Source of the DNA: Sphaerolaimus hirsutus
Taxonomy: Eukaryota > Nematoda > Chromadorea > Monhysterida > Sphaerolaimidae
NCBI GenBank assembly: GCA_964036195.1
Contig: OZ038455.1
Coordinates: forward strand, 11,797,855 to 11,861,854
Direction: 5' to 3'
Length of the DNA stretch: 64,000 bases
Shown here: positions 34,001-43,530 of the stretch, in pieces
Layout: each line of letters begins with the position of its first letter
How positions within the stretch are numbered: the stretch's first letter is position 1
Program-made: the position numbers and the translations under genes
The notes under the pieces: model-generated
What the model saw: only the letters and a program-made list of their open reading frames with translations
Database searches by the model: none
Told to the model about the DNA's origin: nothing

Positions 34001-36693
34001 TCAGTTGTGTTCTCTGATGTCTGGTCTGGTGGAAACTCAGTGGTGACTTCATCAGTCTGTCCACTGGTGGGTTCCTCGGTGCGCACACCTGTTATGCCAC
34101 TTGTTTCTTCAGTGACTTCAGTTGTGTTCTCTGTTGTCTGGTCTGGGGGAAACACAGTGGTGACTTCATCAGTCTGTCCACTAGTTGGTTCCTCAGTGGG
34201 CACACCTGTTATGCCACTTGTTTCTTCAGTGACTTCAGTTGTGTTCTCTGATGTCTGGTCTGGGGGAAACACAGTGGTGACTTCATCAGTCTGTCCCCTG
34301 GTGGGTTCCTCAGTGGGCACACCTGTTATGCCACTTGTTTCTTCAGTGACTTCAGTTGTGTTCTCTGATGTCTGGTCTGGTGGAAACTCAGTGGTGACTT
34401 CATCTGTCTGTCCACTTGTGGGTTCCTCAGTCGGCACACCTGTTATGCCACTTGTTTCTTCAGTGACTTCAGTTGTGTTCTCTGATGTCTGGTCTGGTGG
34501 AAACTCAGTGGTGACTTCATCAGTCTGTCCACTGGTGGGTTCCTCAGTGGGCACACCTGTTATGCCACTTGTTTCTTCAGTGACTTCAGTTGTGTTCTCT
34601 GATGTCTGGTCTGGTGGAAACTCAGTGGTGAGGTCATCAGTCTGTCCCCTGGTGGGTTCCTCAGTGGGCACACCTGTTATGCCACTTGTTTCATCAGTGA
34701 CTTCAGTTGTGTTATCTGTTGTCTGGTCTGGTGGAAACTCAGTGGTGACTTCATCAGTCTGTCCCCTGGTGGGTTCCTCAGTGGGCACACCTGTTATGCC
34801 ACTTGTTTCTTCAGTGACTTCAGTTGTGTTCTCTGATGTCTGGTCTGGTGGAAACTCAGTGGTGACTTCATCTGTCTGTCCACTTGTGGGTTCCTCAGTC
34901 GGCACACCTGTTATGCCACTTGTTTCTTCAGTGACTTCAGTTGTGTTCTCTGATGTCTGGTCTGGTGGAAACTCAGTGGTGACTTCATCAGTCTGTCCAC
35001 TGGTGGGTTCCTCAGTGGGCACACCTGTTATGCCACTTGTTTCTTCAGTGACTTCAGTTGTGTTCTCTGATGTCTGGTCTGGTGGAAACTCAGTGGTGAG
35101 GTCATCAGTCTGTCCCCTGGTGGGTTCCTCAGTGGGCACACCTGTTATGCCACTTGTTTCTTCAGTGACTTCAGTTGTGTTCTCTGATGTCTGGTCTGGT
35201 GGAAACTCAGTGGTGACTTCATCTGTCTGTCCACTTGTGGGTTCCTCAGTGGGCACACCTGTTATGCCACTTGTTTCTTCAGTGACTTCAGTTGTGTTCT
35301 CTGATGTCTGGTCTGGTGGAAACTCAGTGGTGACTTCATCTGTCTGTCCACTTGTGGGTTCCTCAGTCGGCACACCTGTTATGCCACTTGTTTCTTCAGT
35401 GACTTCAGTTGTGTTCTCTGATGTCTGGTCTGGTGGAAACTCAGTGGTGACTTCATCAGTCTGTCCACTGGTGGGTTCCTCGGTGGGCACACCTGTTATG
35501 CCACTTGTTCCATCAGTGACTTCAGTTGTGTTCTCTGATGTCTGGTCTGGTGGAAACTCAGTGGTGACTTCATCAGTCTGTCCACTGGTGGGTTCCTCGG
35601 TGCGCACACCTGTTATGCCACTTGTTTCTTCAGTGACTTCAGTTGTGTTCTCTGTTGTCTGGTCTGGGGGAAACACAGTGGTGACTTCATCAGTCTGTCC
35701 ACTAGTTGGTTCCTCAGTGGGCACACCTGTTATGCCACTTGTTTCTTCAGTGACTTCAGTTGTGTTCTCTGATGTCTGGTCTGGGGGAAACACAGTGGTG
35801 ACTTCATCAGTCTGTCCACTAGTTGGTTCCTCAGTGGGCACACCTGTTATGCCACTTGTTTCTTCAGTGACTTCAGTTGTGTTCTCTGATGTCTGGTCTG
35901 GTGGAAACTCAGTGGTGATGTCATTAGTCTGTCCACTGGTGGGTTCCTCGGTGGGCACACCTGTTATGCCACTTGTTTCTTCGGTAACTTCAGTTGTGTT
36001 CTCTGTTGTCTGGTCTGGTGGAAACTCAGTGGTGACTTCATCAGTCTGTACACTAGTTGGTTCCTCAGTGGGCACACCTGTTATGCCACTTGTTTCTTCA
36101 GTGACTTCAGTTGTGTTATCTGTTGTCTGGTCTGGGGGAAACACAGTGGTGACTTCATCTGTATGTCCACTGGTGGGTTCCTCAGTGGGCACACCTGTCA
36201 TGCCACTTGTTTCTTCAGTGACTTCAGTTGTGTTCTCTGATGTCTGGTCTGGTGGAAACTCAGTGGTGACTTCATCTGTCTGTCCACTGGTGGGTTCTTC
36301 AGTGGGCACACCTGTTATGCCACTTGTTTCTTCAGTGACTTCAGTTGTGTTCTCTGTTGTCTGGTCTGGTGGAAACTCAGTGGTGACTTCATCAGTATGT
36401 CCGCTAGTTGGTTCCTCAGTGGGCACATCTGTTATGCCACTTGTTTCATCAGTGACTTCAGTTGTGTTATCTGATGTCTGGTCAGGTGGAAACTCAGTGG
36501 TGACTTCACCAATTGTTCCATTGGTTGATAATACAGATATGTCATCTGCTGTCTTCATAATGTCTTTGATTGAGTCTCTTTTATTCATCAAGGTTGGTGC
36601 CAATTGTTGCATTCCCATATAAGCACTGGCAGTCTGTATTTGGACAAGATTTGCCATGTTGATGATGATTATTACCATTGGTAGAACTGCCAT
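9559..36693 (-). CDS. Giant secreted mucin-like protein, repeat domain plus five Cys-rich modules
   Basis: Proposed five-exon gene on the minus strand. Exon 1 is 36693-12775, exon 2 about 11636-11401, exon 3 about 11021-10793, exon 4 about 10525-10210 and exon 5 about 10015-9559 (TAG stop). Intron 1 is canonical: donor CAGACAG|GTCGAT at 12774, acceptor CCACACAG|GC ending at 11637, phase 1 on both sides, joining ...TTQTG to LVEYC. Introns 2-4 are palindromic introner-like elements. Restoring one base missing near 22,500 makes the summed coding length 25,158 nt, exactly divisible by three (about 8,385 aa). Each repeat unit carries an N-T-T sequon, many Thr and no Lys or Arg, so I infer a secreted, heavily glycosylated, strongly acidic polymer whose Cys-rich tail could cross-link it. 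The function (matrix, capsule, glue or house) is not visible. Certain: the repeat and the Cys modules. Inferred: that they form one transcript. Confidence 0.75.
10016..10217. mobile_element. Introner-like palindromic element, copy 3 (inside Cys module 4)
   Basis: Flanked by GCACCAGG (10016-10023) and GCACCGGG (10210-10217). Removing 194 nt with one flank copy joins APCHV-PGA-NNMC and gives exactly eight residues between cysteines, as in modules 1-3. 194 is not a multiple of three, so the element cannot be read through. The arms carry inverted TGTAAAGTGTAAAG/ATTTTACATG-type motifs. Confidence 0.8.
10210..10525 (-). CDS. Exon 4 of the mucin gene: Cys module 3 and start of module 4
   Basis: Encodes SDITVC, then complete module 3 (NEAPC, x8, C, SRLC, x15, C, x6, CCC), a long Thr-rich linker (about 30 residues, mostly Thr/Ala) and the first residues of module 4 (VCIAAPCHVPG). 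The exon is cut inside module 4 by the palindromic element 10016-10217, so the rest of the module must come from exon 5. This split module is the best evidence in the window for how the elements are removed. Confidence 0.7.
10526..10796. mobile_element. Introner-like palindromic element, copy 4
   Basis: Flanked by CTGGTGCC and CTGGCGCC (10526, 10793). It is 267 nt between matching points and contains an in-frame stop, so it must be removed. It joins STAP to DSDITVC. Arms TGTGAATTGCCGTGTGAAG / CTCACAGGACATTTTACAG are inverted. The segment lies in a Thr/Pro linker, where several splice choices would be tolerated. Confidence 0.72.
10793..11021 (-). CDS. Exon 3 of the mucin gene: Cys module 2
   Basis: Encodes TTSASDG, then module 2 with C-x4-C-x8-C-x3-C-x15-C-x8-CCC (HCAPAPCASPHANDMC, QTLC, CCC), then a short linker TPPTTLATSTAPG. 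It lies between two introner-like elements (11022-11406 and 10526-10796), and both flanks carry the APG codons that form the duplicated target. Its similarity to module 1 in spacing and in the APC..P.A..MC core supports it as a real exon in this frame. Confidence 0.68.
11022..11406. mobile_element. Introner-like palindromic element, copy 5
   Basis: Flanked by ACCAGG at 11022-11027 and 11401-11406; 379 nt between matching points (not a multiple of three). Long arms of repeated TGTAAAAGAC / GTCTTTTACA motifs. It joins TEAPG to TTSASDG. A GT-AG alternative adding six residues is also in frame. Confidence 0.72.
11401..11636 (-). CDS. Exon 2 of the mucin gene: Cys module 1 plus Thr linker
   Basis: Begins after a classical 3' splice site (ATTTCAATCCACACAG) and needs one base from the previous exon, which exon 1 supplies. 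It encodes LVEYCADAPCYNPEADSMC and onward. The module pattern is C-x4-C-x8-C-x3-C-x15-C-x6-CCC, followed by a Thr/Pro-rich linker (ATTRAPVTTTQVPTTT) that ends in APG. The end of the exon lies inside the ACCAGG target duplication shared with 11022-11027. I do not recognise this Cys module from a named family. Confidence 0.7.
11676..11868. mobile_element. Introner-like palindromic element, copy 6 (near-perfect hairpin)
   Basis: Flanked by a perfect nonamer GGCACCAGG (11675-11683, 11860-11868). Arms of about 85 nt pair almost completely around a 5-nt loop (CTCGG near 11,775) with one 7-nt bulge. It sits in canonical intron 1 of the mucin gene. This is the cleanest copy for defining the family consensus. 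Confidence 0.82.
12059..12310. mobile_element. TATACTCGGCGGAC-family TIR element, copy in mucin intron 1
   Basis: Matches 45076-45324 in the opposite orientation along its length (CACCCTGCACGCGTGGTCCC, GGAAGCGTGCCA, ACATGATACTCTGCCCTCGC). Internal arms GGAAGCGTGCCA.../...TGGCACGCTTCC are inverted. No coding. Confidence 0.7.
12775..36693 (-). CDS. Exon 1: signal peptide and about 200 Thr/Glu/Pro repeats
   Basis: The ATG at 36693-36691 has a good eukaryotic context (A at -3, G at +4). The first ~25 residues are hydrophobic (MAVLPMVIIIINMANLVQIQ followed by TASA) and read as a cleavable signal peptide. A short non-repeated stretch (about residues 26-60, containing two Lys-Asp-rich turns) precedes the repeats. 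The unit is 39 residues/117 bp with landmarks PTEEPTSGQ, FPPDQT, ENTTEV and SGITG. It has 11 Thr, 10 Asp/Glu, 4 Pro, one Phe, no Cys and no Lys/Arg, giving about -10 charge per unit. Some units lack three residues (108 bp). About 203 units fit the span. The reading frame changes once, at 22,498-22,500, where a GGG run present in neighbouring units is GG. If real, this truncates the protein after about 4,700 residues; otherwise it is a sequencing or assembly error. Confidence 0.85.
12783..36530 (-). repeat. 117-bp coding tandem array with higher-order repeats
   Basis: About 203 units of 117 bp (rare 108-bp units). Higher-order structure is visible: 24,961-26,290 is repeated at 27,301-28,630 (2,340 bp, 20 units); 28,441-31,900 contains successive 1,170-bp (10-unit) copies differing by only a few bases (for example TGATATCTGG at 29,101 and CAGTGTTGAC at 29,241); about 20,359 and 21,062 are 6 units apart; about 13,800 and 15,200 are about 12 units apart. 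These block sizes are multiples of the unit, as expected from unequal exchange. Confidence 0.92.
22498..22500 (-). other. Single-base deletion (frameshift) inside the mucin repeat array
   Basis: The plus strand reads TCCTCAGTGGCACACC where other units read TCCTCAGTGGGCACACC. The minus-strand frame switches here and would end 43 residues later. The repeat frame continues without a stop on the other side for more than 3,200 residues, which argues for a very recent mutation or a sequencing/assembly error rather than long-standing loss. Confidence 0.9.
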
Positions 36694-36753
36694 TTTGTTA
36701 TGTAGTTGTTAGTTATTCTGTGTAAGGCAGTTTTTAGTAGACAGTTAGGCAGT

Positions 36754-36760
36754 TTTTATA
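36754..36760 (-). promoter_or_regulatory. TATA box of the mucin gene
   Basis: TATAAAA on the minus strand, about 61 bp upstream of the proposed ATG, in the context GCATATAAAAACTGCC. The spacing would place the transcription start near 36,725-36,730 and give a 5' UTR of about 35 nt. The upstream edge of this short promoter abuts a long-TIR transposon starting at 36802. Confidence 0.5.
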
Positions 36761-36801
36761 TGCATATGCAGAGTGATTTGGATACAAAGTATTTATGTAC
36801 T

Positions 36802-37707
36802 TGGTCTGGTTGGAAAGTCCCCGGGCAGTGTTCGCCATTCGCGCTAGGGGTAAGCTACGGTCATAAAATTTTGACAGGTTAAGATATGAGGTGTTGTGAG
36901 TTTTGACCTAAAATTTTAACCTTCTAGCTCTACCCACTGCGGAACTGTTGGGGTTTCAGTTTTGGTCATTTTGTACTGGTGTACACATGGTGCTCTAGCT
37001 CAATGCTGCTTTAAGTTGTGATCTTGAAACTTTGGCTAGTGTAAGCCACCAGTGTTGGCAATGTGCCAGCACTTACCAACATTAGCTATGATATCATAAG
37101 CCTAGTCCATATTGTCATTACTGTCACTACTCTCACTACCACATTCATCATTCTGCCTCTCCTTCTCAAAATTGCCCCCTTGGAGTCTACTCACTGCTGT
37201 TGAACACAGGTAATGTGTCCACTACACACTAGTAATGAAACATAGGGAAATTTTATTCACATAATTTATTTACTTCACATTTCAAAACAACATTAAAATC
37301 ACTACAATACATTATGATAAATACAATACTCAGATGACCACCAAAAACATCCACCACAGTTCCCACGTTTATTGCACATTACCCTGATCTGCGTATTAAT
37401 TTTACCTTAATAGCAATGATGTTGATGAAAGTGTTGAATATTATTAGCCTATTACCAACACTGGTGGCTTACACTAGCCAAAGTATCATGATAACAACTA
37501 AAAGCAGCATTGAGCTAGAGCACCATTTGTACATCAGTAAAAAATGACCGAAATCCCACAGTTCCGCAGTGGGTGGAGCTAGAGGGGTGAAATTTTAGGT
37601 GAAAACTCAAAACACCTGATATCTTAACCTGTCAAAAAATTTTTTTGACCGTGGCTTACCCCTACCGCGAATAGTGAGCACTGCCCGGGGACTTTTCAGC
37701 CACACCA
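36802..37707. mobile_element. Long-TIR element abutting the mucin promoter
   Basis: Ends TGGTCTGGTTGGAAAGTCCC and the inverse of TGGTGTGGCTGAAAAGTCCC. Arms of about 250 bp (36802-37061 and 37456-37707) share CCGGGCAGTG, GGGGTAAGC and TGGCTTACACTAGCC. The centre contains, on the minus strand, a short frame ending ECGSESSDSNDNMD before a stop near 37,100, possibly a coding relic. The left end is only about 110 bp from the mucin ATG. Confidence 0.75.
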
Positions 37708-39828
37708 TGTATAAATATATGTTGGTATTTTCTACATTTTGGTAGCAGACTCATTTCAGTGGTATATCTGGTACAGCTATTATTCTCCACTCTCAAGAAG
37801 AAAATGAAAATGTTACAATTGCTCTATATGTCACAGACCTTTATATATTTATCACAGACATACACTTTTAAGCCAGTGTAACCACGGTGTAAACTGGGAA
37901 ATGGCACTGGAGGCAGAATGTCTGCGCAGGAAATGCATTTGATGTAAAACATATACATATTATATCTCCTCAAAATGCCCCCAGTGGGTTAATTTTTTCA
38001 GAGTGCAAATTCTCAGGGGGGGCATTTCGAGGGGTGCTTATCCAAGGGGGTTATTATGTTTTCAAAAACTTACATGAAGTATCATAGTAAAGAACACACT
38101 TTCACATTACAAAAACTGGTCACAAATGCAACCAAACAGGATTTGTACATATAAATGTACATTGCTACACAGACTAGTCTATGTGTAGTTGTGATGCAAA
38201 TTGACCACAATATGTAGATACATCATGTACATGGCACACATGATGCACTTGATTCCAAAGGGGGGAAGGGGGTATGTTGAGAGGGTTTACTTTTCCTCAG
38301 ATCATTCAGACCTGGGAGTATGTTGAGGGGGGATTACTTCAAGTAGGGGGTATTTTGAGTAAATATGGAAACATATTACATTCCATTCCAAATGTGTTGG
38401 TTACATGTGTCATGCATCAGAGTTGTGCATCAGCCACCAGCAGACATCCACTTTCTAGACAGATCTCAAGTACAAATTTTAATTTACATTCTATTTTCCA
38501 TAAAATATGTGAAATGAATGAAAGGTAGATAAAAATGTGTAAAAACTAGGGTTTCAACTTTCAATTTTCCATTTTTGCAGGCAAATTTTTTTACATTTGC
38601 GTTTTCCAGCTGCTGAATTTTTTCCTATTTCTGTTTCTGTTTTTTCTGGCTCATTTTCTGTTTTCCAGCTAACATTTCAGTTGTTCCACATTTTTTCTGT
38701 ATTCCGGCTTTTATTCCACCTGTTTTTCATTTGCTCAATTTTCTGTGTTTTTTTCCGCTGCAGTTTCCCTTTTTTGGCTCAACTTTTTGGGGTTTTTTTG
38801 TTGCAGCCAAACTGGTGAAAATGCAGGTTCTCAATTATATGAATTTTACTGTTTCCAGCAAAATTTCTGCTAATTTTTTTAAATTACCAGATGAATTTCT
38901 GCATTTATTTTCCATTTCCATTTTGGCAATTTATTTTCTTTCTTATCAGAAGCATAAGTCTTTCTTTTCTCAGAATAAAAACAACAACAAGAAGATGTAG
39001 AACAGTAGTTATATAATACATACCTTTTTTGAGAACTAAAACAATATATTAGTATCAAAATGGCCATTTACATCCTTTGGTGCATAGGACAGCCACAGTG
39101 CCATGGTTAGAAAATTAATGCTGGGTATTAAAAAAATGAACTATATAATGACCAATAAATGACGGAAGGCAGAACAAGCGAACATGAAATCCGCTGCATG
39201 AATAATTCTTCTGTAATGTTTGCGCAGTTTCATCCACATGGAAATGTTTGAACAGCTGCATACTTAATTCGATGCTTTAAGTTTTTAACACTGATCCCAT
39301 AGTTGTGAAAGCGTGTTTGATCTACTTTTACCAAAACGTGTACTGGATCAAATACATTTACGTTTTCTCCCAAAAAGTGTCAGCACTGGCCTTTACATCT
39401 TCTTCTTTAAAGTATCAGGGTATATTTACAGAAGACATTTTTTTACTGTTTCACTATACCGTATGCCCTCGTTTATCTCCCCTGCCTTTTAAATTATCAC
39501 CCCTCGTACCCACGTTTGATGGGTGGGAAATAAGTAGGTATTTCATACATACAGTGGCAGCAGGATAAATATGTATAACTTAAACACTGTGGTGTCCATG
39601 AACATAAAAAATACCTACATCACAATAAAAAATTGGTGTGTGATGTGTCAATTTCAAATTCTTCATATACCACTCAGTCTTCGCGAGGCGGAAGGGTACA
39701 AAGTAACAGTCAAAAAGTTATAACATAACGCACGAAAAAAATAATAACGTAGTAAAACAAATACAACGTAGGAATACATGCGATAATGACTGCGAAAGTA
39801 GAAACATTAACTGCGGTGCATTAATATA
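37708..39828. other. Non-coding; repeat fragments
   Basis: 37968-38060 and 38260-38370 hold GGGGGTATTTTGAG-like fragments of the ACCGTATTTCC family. 38580-38930 is a pyrimidine-rich repeat (TTTCCAGCAAAATTTCTGC, CCAAACTGGT) also present in the NK2 intron (50100-50420). 39000-39828 shows no gene. Confidence 0.45.
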
Positions 39829-40512
39829 TGAAGGGTGTGCTTCTAAAAGTACCGATCTACAAATTTTTCAAATTTGAGTTAGGACCATTTTTGGGGTCCC
39901 CATAAAAATGCGCTTCAAAAATATATATAATATGTGGGGGGTGCGAAATTCAATTTTGAGATATGGGGGGTTGAAAAAAGCAAAAAAATCGCAAAATACA
40001 GTTTTTGAAATTTTAAAAGTACCGATCTACAAGCTTTTTCAGCTTTTGTGTCTTTAAAAGTACCGATCTACACACTTTTTTCAAAATTGTTCTTTTCAAT
40101 GTACCGATCTGCACATTATTTTTTGTGCTTCTAAAAGTACCGATGTCAGATCGGCGTCCTGTTGCGCAAAAAATCATTTTGTGCTTTTTTATTATGGGTA
40201 AAAGTACCGATCTACAGCTTTCTGATTTTGTGCTTTAAAAAATACCGATCTGCACGTTATTACCAATTTGTTCCTTTAAAATGTACTGTACTACAAAAAT
40301 ACAATTCCCTAAATTTTATATAGCTAGTGATATGTGTATAATCAATGATTATACCCATGCATGTGGATACCCAACAATATGGCCGAAATACCCATACCCA
40401 AAATTCCCATACCCAATACCCATGTATGGGTATTGCATGCCCCAAACTTTCAATTGCGATTATCTCAAAATCGTTTTTTTGTAGATCGGTACTTTTAGAA
40501 GCACACCCTTCA
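39829..40512. mobile_element. TIR element with internal AAAGTACCGATCTACA iterations
   Basis: Ends TGAAGGGTGTGCTTCTAAAA and its exact inverse, about 34 bp, flanked by TA (39827-39828, 40513-40514). Inside, AAAGTACCGATCTACA recurs as about six more direct copies, some degenerate (near 40015, 40053, 40098, 40133, 40199, 40240). No transposase frame is present. Confidence 0.8.
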
Positions 40513-40609
40513 TATGTTCATCGAATCGCTTGTGACACAGAAAGACCGTGACGTAAGCAGTCTTAGTGTCACAGTAGCACGCCCAATACACAAACGGTGT
40601 AAAAATACT

Positions 40610-40950
40610 AGCTAATCAGAATGTGTTGTGAAGTGTCCTCACGGCGACACTTTCCGACGCTGTGACGTGCTGGCTGGCGCTTCCCGGCGCTTCACGAAAA
40701 TTGTTGTGAAGACACTTCACATCACAGACGTGTATCACAACACGGCACAAATGTTTTGTGAAGTGTCTTCACTTCGTCAGCGTCAGGAAGCGTATGTTTC
40801 ACGAAATTTTGGACGAAATGATAGGTGAAGTGTGTGGAAAACACCTCACCAAAAATTTCGTGATGTGTGGTGAAGTGTGTGGAAGTGTCTTCACAGAGGC
40901 CGCTTCACGCACATCCAACCCACTTCCACACACTTCACGAACCTATTTTT
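40610..40950. repeat. GTGAAGTGTCTTCAC palindromic repeat
   Basis: Many copies of GTGAAGTGTCTTCAC, GCTTCACG and their inverses, making local hairpins. Related to 6310-6590 and 50866-51060. Open frames across it are not supported as genes. Confidence 0.6.
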
Positions 40951-41333
40951 TTGCTGTGCATGCCAACACGACAATAGCCTGACACATCAGGGTGACATCA
41001 ATTTGCAGGTCCCACTTTTCCACAAGTGTGGGGCTCAGCTAACATTGCAGCGAAGCACATGGAGTAAAACTGGCAGGTAGCCAACCTGTGAAACTGAGTA
41101 TAAAGACTAGTGCTCATAGCAGAAATTGGGGGTAGCGTTTTAGGGTAGGGGCACCCAGGAACGCATGCTAATAATTCGGGAACCGCTAGGCTAGTTACTG
41201 GAGCCCGTGTGTGAACCGCTATTAGCAACCATTTGTTGTCGCTTAATCGCATTCCGCGGCCATTTTCTCTGACTCGGACGGAAATCATATCTTTTACTCT
41301 CGTTACTACAATACGTAATTGTATCCAAATTAC

Positions 41334-41803
41334 TGATGTGAAAAGCGCCAGAACTTTGGCGCCAAAAGCCAAAAGCGCTATGCCGCTTTTCCGACCCAAA
41401 TGGCGCCAGAGCAAAATAGCGCCAAGGGCCAGAAGCCCGATGGCGCCATTCATGTAGGGCTCGAAACTCGATTTTTTTCGAACTCGAGTTCGAGTCGCAA
41501 CCCCAAAAAATTTCCGGTTGTGTCGGCGAGTCGAGTCGGGCGAGTCAGTGAAAATTCGAGTCGAGTCAGGCAAAAAACTCAAGTCTCAAGTCGGGGCCAT
41601 ATTTTTCCGGTCGAGTCGGGTGAGTCGAGTCGGTACCCAGTTTTACCCTCGAGTCACGAGTCGAGTCGAGTAGAGTTTGAGCTCTACTTTCATGGGCATG
41701 GCGCCAGAGCAAAATAGCGCCAAGCGCCAAAAGCGCCATGGCGCTTTTTGCTTTGGCGCTAACGCCAGGCGCCAGCGCCATGGCGATTTTACATCACTAA
41801 TCG
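41334..41803. mobile_element. GGCGC-rich element interrupted by a GAGTCGAGTC-rich insert
   Basis: Outer parts (41334-41455, 41697-41803) are rich in GGCGCCA and end CTGATGTGAAAAGCGCC and ...CGATTTTACATCACTA, inverted. The insert (41456-41696) is packed with GAGTCGAGTCGGG motifs and starts GGGCTCGAAACTCGA, with an inverted AGAGCTCAAACTC end. The flanks 40960-41333 show no gene. Confidence 0.6.
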
Positions 41804-42006
41804 AAATACAAACTTTGATATATGCCAACTTACCATAATGTCCCCGATCCAATACTTTAACGCTTTCAACGTTCTTACAGTCTACAGACCATTCTTACTT
41901 ATGATTTTCTTTTCTTTATTTTTGTGTTTTGGCCCTCTTCCAACGTAGTTTCAGGATGCCAGTCTATTGCCGACTGCCGTTCAATTGGAGGGTGCCGTGT
42001 TTCTAG

Positions 42007-43160
42007 CAGAGTTGTTAAAAGGTACGTACGTTTACTCGAAAAATACGCGTACGCGAGTACGTGGTAAATACGTTTACATATACTTTTAGAAAAAGTAACG
42101 TACTCACATGTACGCGTACATTTTTCAAGCATACGCGTAAAAAAATGTATTTCTGAGAATGCAATGTGGGACGTATTTATAAGGTGACTACACTGCAATG
42201 TACTCTATTTTCTCGAAACCCCCCCCCCCCGGGCTGGGGGGTGATTCTTTCATAGTGCAAATTTTCAGGGCGGTTAAAGAATAACGGGTATTTCAACGGG
42301 GGTTATTACTTCGCCAGAATTTTTTCGAACTCTCAGTACTGATCATTGTTTGTAACATACGCCAAGATAGAAAAATGCAACAATGAGCACCATATACAAG
42401 TCTATAAACTTACCGTAATTGCTTGAATAATCCCCCTGGGGGATTATTATTTCGTCAGACTTTTTTGAGGGGGGAACTATTCGAGGGGGGGAACTATTCG
42501 AGGGGGGAATTATTATTTCGTCAAAATTTTCAAGCATGTTTCTATCAACACATTTTATGAAATGTGCTTTATTAACACAAGAACGTGCCATTTTTGTTGA
42601 TATTGGGCACAAATTATTGATCAACTCTTTTAAGGGGGGAATTATTCGAGGGGGGGAATTATTATTTCCTCACTTGTCTTACAGGGGGGGATTATTCGAG
42701 GGGGGAATTATTCAAGGGGGGGAACTATTCAAGCAAATACGGTATATACATAAGTATTTATGTAAATAGAGATGACATAAACCCTGTTCTAGCGTGACGC
42801 AGTCATTGTTTTAACGTGTGTCTTGCATTTCGCAAACATAACATGAACGTTTTGATATTTACGTTCTTGTTACACTCAGTTAGGGGGGGGGGTGTCGATG
42901 GGGGGTATATTAGGTAATTCGTAGTGACCATTTTAAGGGGGGGGGTAAATATTTCAAAAACCTACCCAGTTCTACATATTCTATGAAGAAAAGTGCTCAC
43001 TTTTGCATTTTACTGGAGAAAAAAAATTGTACTCACATTTACGCGTACGTACAAGTAAAAAAAAAGTATTTTACGTTTTCTATACTTTGTGATGAGTAAA
43101 AAAAAAATACTTTACGTTTACATATACTTTTAAAAAAGTTCAGTAATTCTAACAACTCTG
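42007..43160. mobile_element. hAT-type non-autonomous element, copy 2
   Basis: CAGAGTTGTTAAAA ... AACAACTCTG, flanked by a perfect 8-bp duplication GTTTCTAG (41999-42006, 43161-43168). The outer body has TACGTTTAC motifs, as in copy 1. Nested inside is an ACCGTATTTCC-type element (42412-42743) plus G-rich fragments at 42200-42330 and 42880-42960. Confidence 0.85.
42412..42743. mobile_element. ACCGTATTTGCTTGAATAAT element, copy
   Basis: Starts ACCGTAATTGCTTGAATAAT and ends with the inverse ATTCAAGCAAATACGGT. The body has repeated GGGGGGAATTATT and ends mirrored. It matches 46636-46970 closely. Confidence 0.75.
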
Positions 43161-43342
43161 GTTTCTAGAGCATAAAAACGTGCCAAAACCTGTTGTTCTC
43201 TCGGAGGTATGCCGTCCTTATTTCAAGAAATATGTTAAACATGGGTAATCTTTGAAAACCGAGCCCTTACTTAAGTACCTGATCCAGTGCTCGATAATCG
43301 ATTTCGAGCTGTCCCTGTCCGACTATGACATGTATTTATTGT

Positions 43343-43530
43343 ACCGTATTTCCTCGAAATACCCCCCTAAAAATGGGCACTATGAATTTATTAGCCCCAT
43401 CCCCCTCGAAATACCCGCCCCCCATTTTTAGTGAAAAGGGAACGTAAACGACAAAAGCTACGGTTTGTGATCCAGGCAATGCAAAACAGACGTTACCTAA
43501 AAACAACGAGTGTGTTACGTTAACACCGTG
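43343..43530. mobile_element. ACCGTATTTCC-family left half
   Basis: ACCGTATTTCCTCGAAATAC followed by C-rich blocks and ACTATGAATTTAT, similar to 51998-52180. It is broken by the hairpin element 43531-43750. The matching right end may be at 46444-46491 with other elements inserted between, but that link is tentative. Confidence 0.5.

Larger units (their letters stand above)
41930..43215. repeat. GCCGTTC-type repeat split by a hAT element
   Basis: Left piece 41930-42006 (GCCGACTGCCGTTCAATTGG), right piece 43161-43215 (CGTGCCAAAACCTG). They are the same repeat type as 8460-9190 and are separated by the hAT element 42007-43160. Confidence 0.55.

Noticed and set aside
12783-36530. CRISPR-like or satellite array
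   Set aside because: Units are contiguous without spacers, keep an open coding frame for 24 kb and follow a signal peptide, so this is a coding repeat.
12783-36622. Plus-strand open frames of 3,249 and 4,703 codons across the array
   Set aside because: They mirror the sense repeat codon for codon, encode a Val/Ser-rich product without a signal peptide, and break at the same deletion. The minus frame has a signal peptide, TATA box and matched splice junction.
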